NCBI GenBank assembly: GCA_021443235.1
Contig: JABUUJ010000045.1
Coordinates: 24,664-32,230 of the forward strand
Direction: 5' to 3'
From: Muribaculaceae bacterium
GTDB taxonomy: Bacteria > Bacteroidota > Bacteroidia > Bacteroidales > Muribaculaceae
Length of the DNA: 7,567 nucleotides
The position numbers and the translations under genes are program-made. Numbering within the stretch: the first letter of the stretch is position 1; each line of letters opens with the position of its first letter. Positions 6,218 to 7,567 of this stretch are shown in pieces. The notes beneath the pieces were generated by a model. The model was not told the DNA's origin, made no database searches, and saw nothing but the letters and a program-made list of their open reading frames with translations.

Positions 6218-7471
6218 TTATTCTTCTGATTTCAGTTTGGGGAGCTCAATCGCAAAGGTGGTGCCCTTTCCGGGCTCGCTCTCCTTAATATATATGCGCC
6301 CTCCGTGATACTCCTCGATGATGCGTTTCACGAGCGTTAGGCCCAGTCCCCAGCCACGCTTTTTGGTAGTAAAGCCAGGGGTGAACACATTTTTCCAGTT
6401 CTTGCGTGCGATGCCCTTGCCCGTGTCCTTGACACTGATGAGCGCGTGGTTGTCGTCGCTGGTCACGGTAATGACGAGGCTGCCCTCGCCGCTCATCGCG
6501 TCCACGGCGTTCTTGGTGAGGTTTTCCATCACCCATTCAAAGAGCGACTGGCACAGCATGATGCCGCAGTTGGTCTCGTCGTTGGTGTTGATGGTGAGCT
6601 GCACGCGCTTGGGAATGCGCTTGCTCATGTATTCCAGGCTCTTGAGCACCGCCTCGTTGATAAACTCCAGCTCCTTGTCGGGCATAGAGCCTATCTTGGA
6701 GAAGCGGTCGGCGATAACGCTCAGGCGCTTCACGTCCTTGTTCATCTCGCTCACCATGTCGGGGTCGGCGCCCATCGAGGGCATAATCTCGGTCCACGCC
6801 ATAAGCGACGAGATGGGTGTGCCCAGCTGGTGAGCCGTTTCCTTCGACAGGCCCACCCACACCTTGTTTTGCTCGGCCTTTTTCACGCTGATAAGTGCAA
6901 AATAGGCAACACCTATAAATAATAGCATCACGGCGAGCTGGATATAAGGGAAATAGGCCAGGCGGGTGAGTGTTGTCGAGTCCTCGTAGTAGAGATACTG
7001 TGTGGTCGAGGCGTCGATGTTGATTTCAATCTTGTGGCGTGTGCCCTCGAGCTTGTCGAGCTTGCGCTTGAGAAACTCCAGGTTAGCGGGCGAGATTTCC
7101 ATGGGCGAGAGGCTGTCGATGGGCTCGGGCAAGATGAAGTTGCGGTGCTGCAAGATATTGCCGTCGGCGTCGACCAGCATCACGGGAATGGTGTGGTTGC
7201 CCTCGATAATCTCGAGCAGGAAGTCCACGTCGGGCATGGCTGTCGGCACCATGTTTCCCAGGCTGTCGGTGGTCGTGTCCTCGCCCATGGTGGCGAGTTC
7301 CTTGGTGGCGTCGGCCCATATCTGCATGCGCTGCCGCTCTTGCTCTGAGAGGTCGTTTACAAGGTCGTTGGAGATATAGATGAAGCACGCCACAAGCACC
7401 ATCGAGACTGCGATGAGTCCCAACTTCCACGTGCGTCGCGAGTCATATATGTTGCGCAGGTTCATTGCCAT
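6218..7471 (-). CDS. Membrane sensor histidine kinase
   Basis: This 417-residue protein senses a signal outside the inner membrane and autophosphorylates. A first membrane helix (about 15-34) and a second (about 173-195) enclose a periplasmic domain of about 138 residues whose PVMLVDADGNIL stretch resembles PAS/Cache-type sensors. No HAMP domain is evident. The dimerisation and phosphorylation region contains KETAHQLGTPISSL, with H214 as the phosphorylated residue. The ATPase domain has the N box (ENLTKNAVDAM; N317, N321), the G1 box (DTGKG, 349-353), the F box (FTPGFTTK) and the G2 box (GWGLGL). Residue 215 is Q where most kinases have E or D. Met1 at 7471 and Met3 at 7465 are both possible starts; a GAGG upstream is better spaced for Met3. 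It lies seven bases after the preceding gene and six before the MBL gene. No response regulator is visible in the window. Confidence 0.93.
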   Translation of the reverse strand: MAMNLRNIYDSRRTWKLGLIAVSMVLVACFIYISNDLVNDLSEQERQRMQIWADATKELATMGEDTTTDSLGNMVPTAMPDVDFLLEIIEGNHTIPVMLVDADGNILQHRNFILPEPIDSLSPMEISPANLEFLKRKLDKLEGTRHKIEINIDASTTQYLYYEDSTTLTRLAYFPYIQLAVMLLFIGVAYFALISVKKAEQNKVWVGLSKETAHQLGTPISSLMAWTEIMPSMGADPDMVSEMNKDVKRLSVIADRFSKIGSMPDKELEFINEAVLKSLEYMSKRIPKRVQLTINTNDETNCGIMLCQSLFEWVMENLTKNAVDAMSGEGSLVITVTSDDNHALISVKDTGKGIARKNWKNVFTPGFTTKKRGWGLGLTLVKRIIEEYHGGRIYIKESEPGKGTTFAIELPKLKSEE

Positions 7472-7478
7472 AACCTCG

Positions 7479-7567
7479 TTATTCTAAATCCATGCCGTCG
7501 AAGAGGGTGGGCTGCTCCAGCAGCTGGAACGTCGTGCGGTGGTGCTCGGTCGCACCGTGTGCGGCGA
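7479..7567 (-). CDS. C-terminal end of an unrecognised gene (partial)
   Basis: The last 28 codons of a minus-strand gene run in from the right edge, ending in QLLEQPTLFDGMDLE and a TAA at 7479-7481. I do not recognise the family; the hydrophilic tail with PTLFDG is not diagnostic. The frame is open to the window edge and stops seven bases before the kinase start, the same tight spacing as between the kinase and the MBL gene. It is therefore probably the upstream member of the same operon, whose promoter lies outside the window. Confidence 0.65.
   Translation of the reverse strand, partial: AAHGATEHHRTTFQLLEQPTLFDGMDLE

Noticed and set aside
5459..6229. 256-codon open frame on the plus strand
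   Set aside because: It lies exactly opposite the RNase Z-like gene, whose zinc motifs are clear. The composition (Ala, Val and His rich, no domain) is that of a GC-rich antisense shadow.

Overview
The window looks like chromosomal DNA of a Bacteroidales bacterium, plausibly Muribaculaceae or Prevotellaceae. This placement is inferred from three things: the large outer-membrane beta-barrel protein with an N-terminal carboxypeptidase-regulatory-like domain, two promoter-like sites matching the Bacteroidota consensus (TTTG, about 20 bases, TAnnTTTG), and starts without clear Shine-Dalgarno sequences. Genes are moderately GC-rich and the gaps are clearly AT-rich. No tRNA, rRNA, CRISPR array, complete insertion sequence or phage gene is visible.

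Layout: positions 1-507 are gene-free, with two adjacent hairpins (45-70, 79-121), AT-rich DNA, a good promoter candidate (278-308) and a leader of roughly 190 bases. A plus-strand gene (508-1767) encodes a beta-CASP-like metallo-beta-lactamase (MBL) fold protein, followed by a strong hairpin terminator. The next gap (1768-2160) holds a minus-strand open stretch that reads like protein but has no proper start, then a promoter-like site. The largest gene (2161-5139, +) encodes a 992-residue outer-membrane beta-barrel protein with a glycine-rich tail. The convergent gap (5140-5407) contains a terminator hairpin and an unusual repeat cluster: four decamers, a nested hairpin and four hexamers.

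The right third is a compact minus-strand operon read from right to left: the last 28 codons of an unrecognised gene (7479-7567), a membrane sensor histidine kinase (6218-7471) and an RNase Z-like MBL-fold hydrolase (5408-6211). The spacers are only 7 and 6 bases, so co-transcription is very likely. No response regulator lies inside the window.

I see no convincing new multi-gene system. The points most worth a second look are the loss of the two C-terminal histidines in the first MBL protein, the kinase-MBL pairing, the non-canonical HQxxT phosphorylation motif, and the repeat and hairpin structures in the gaps. Family assignments come from motifs read by eye, without database searches.
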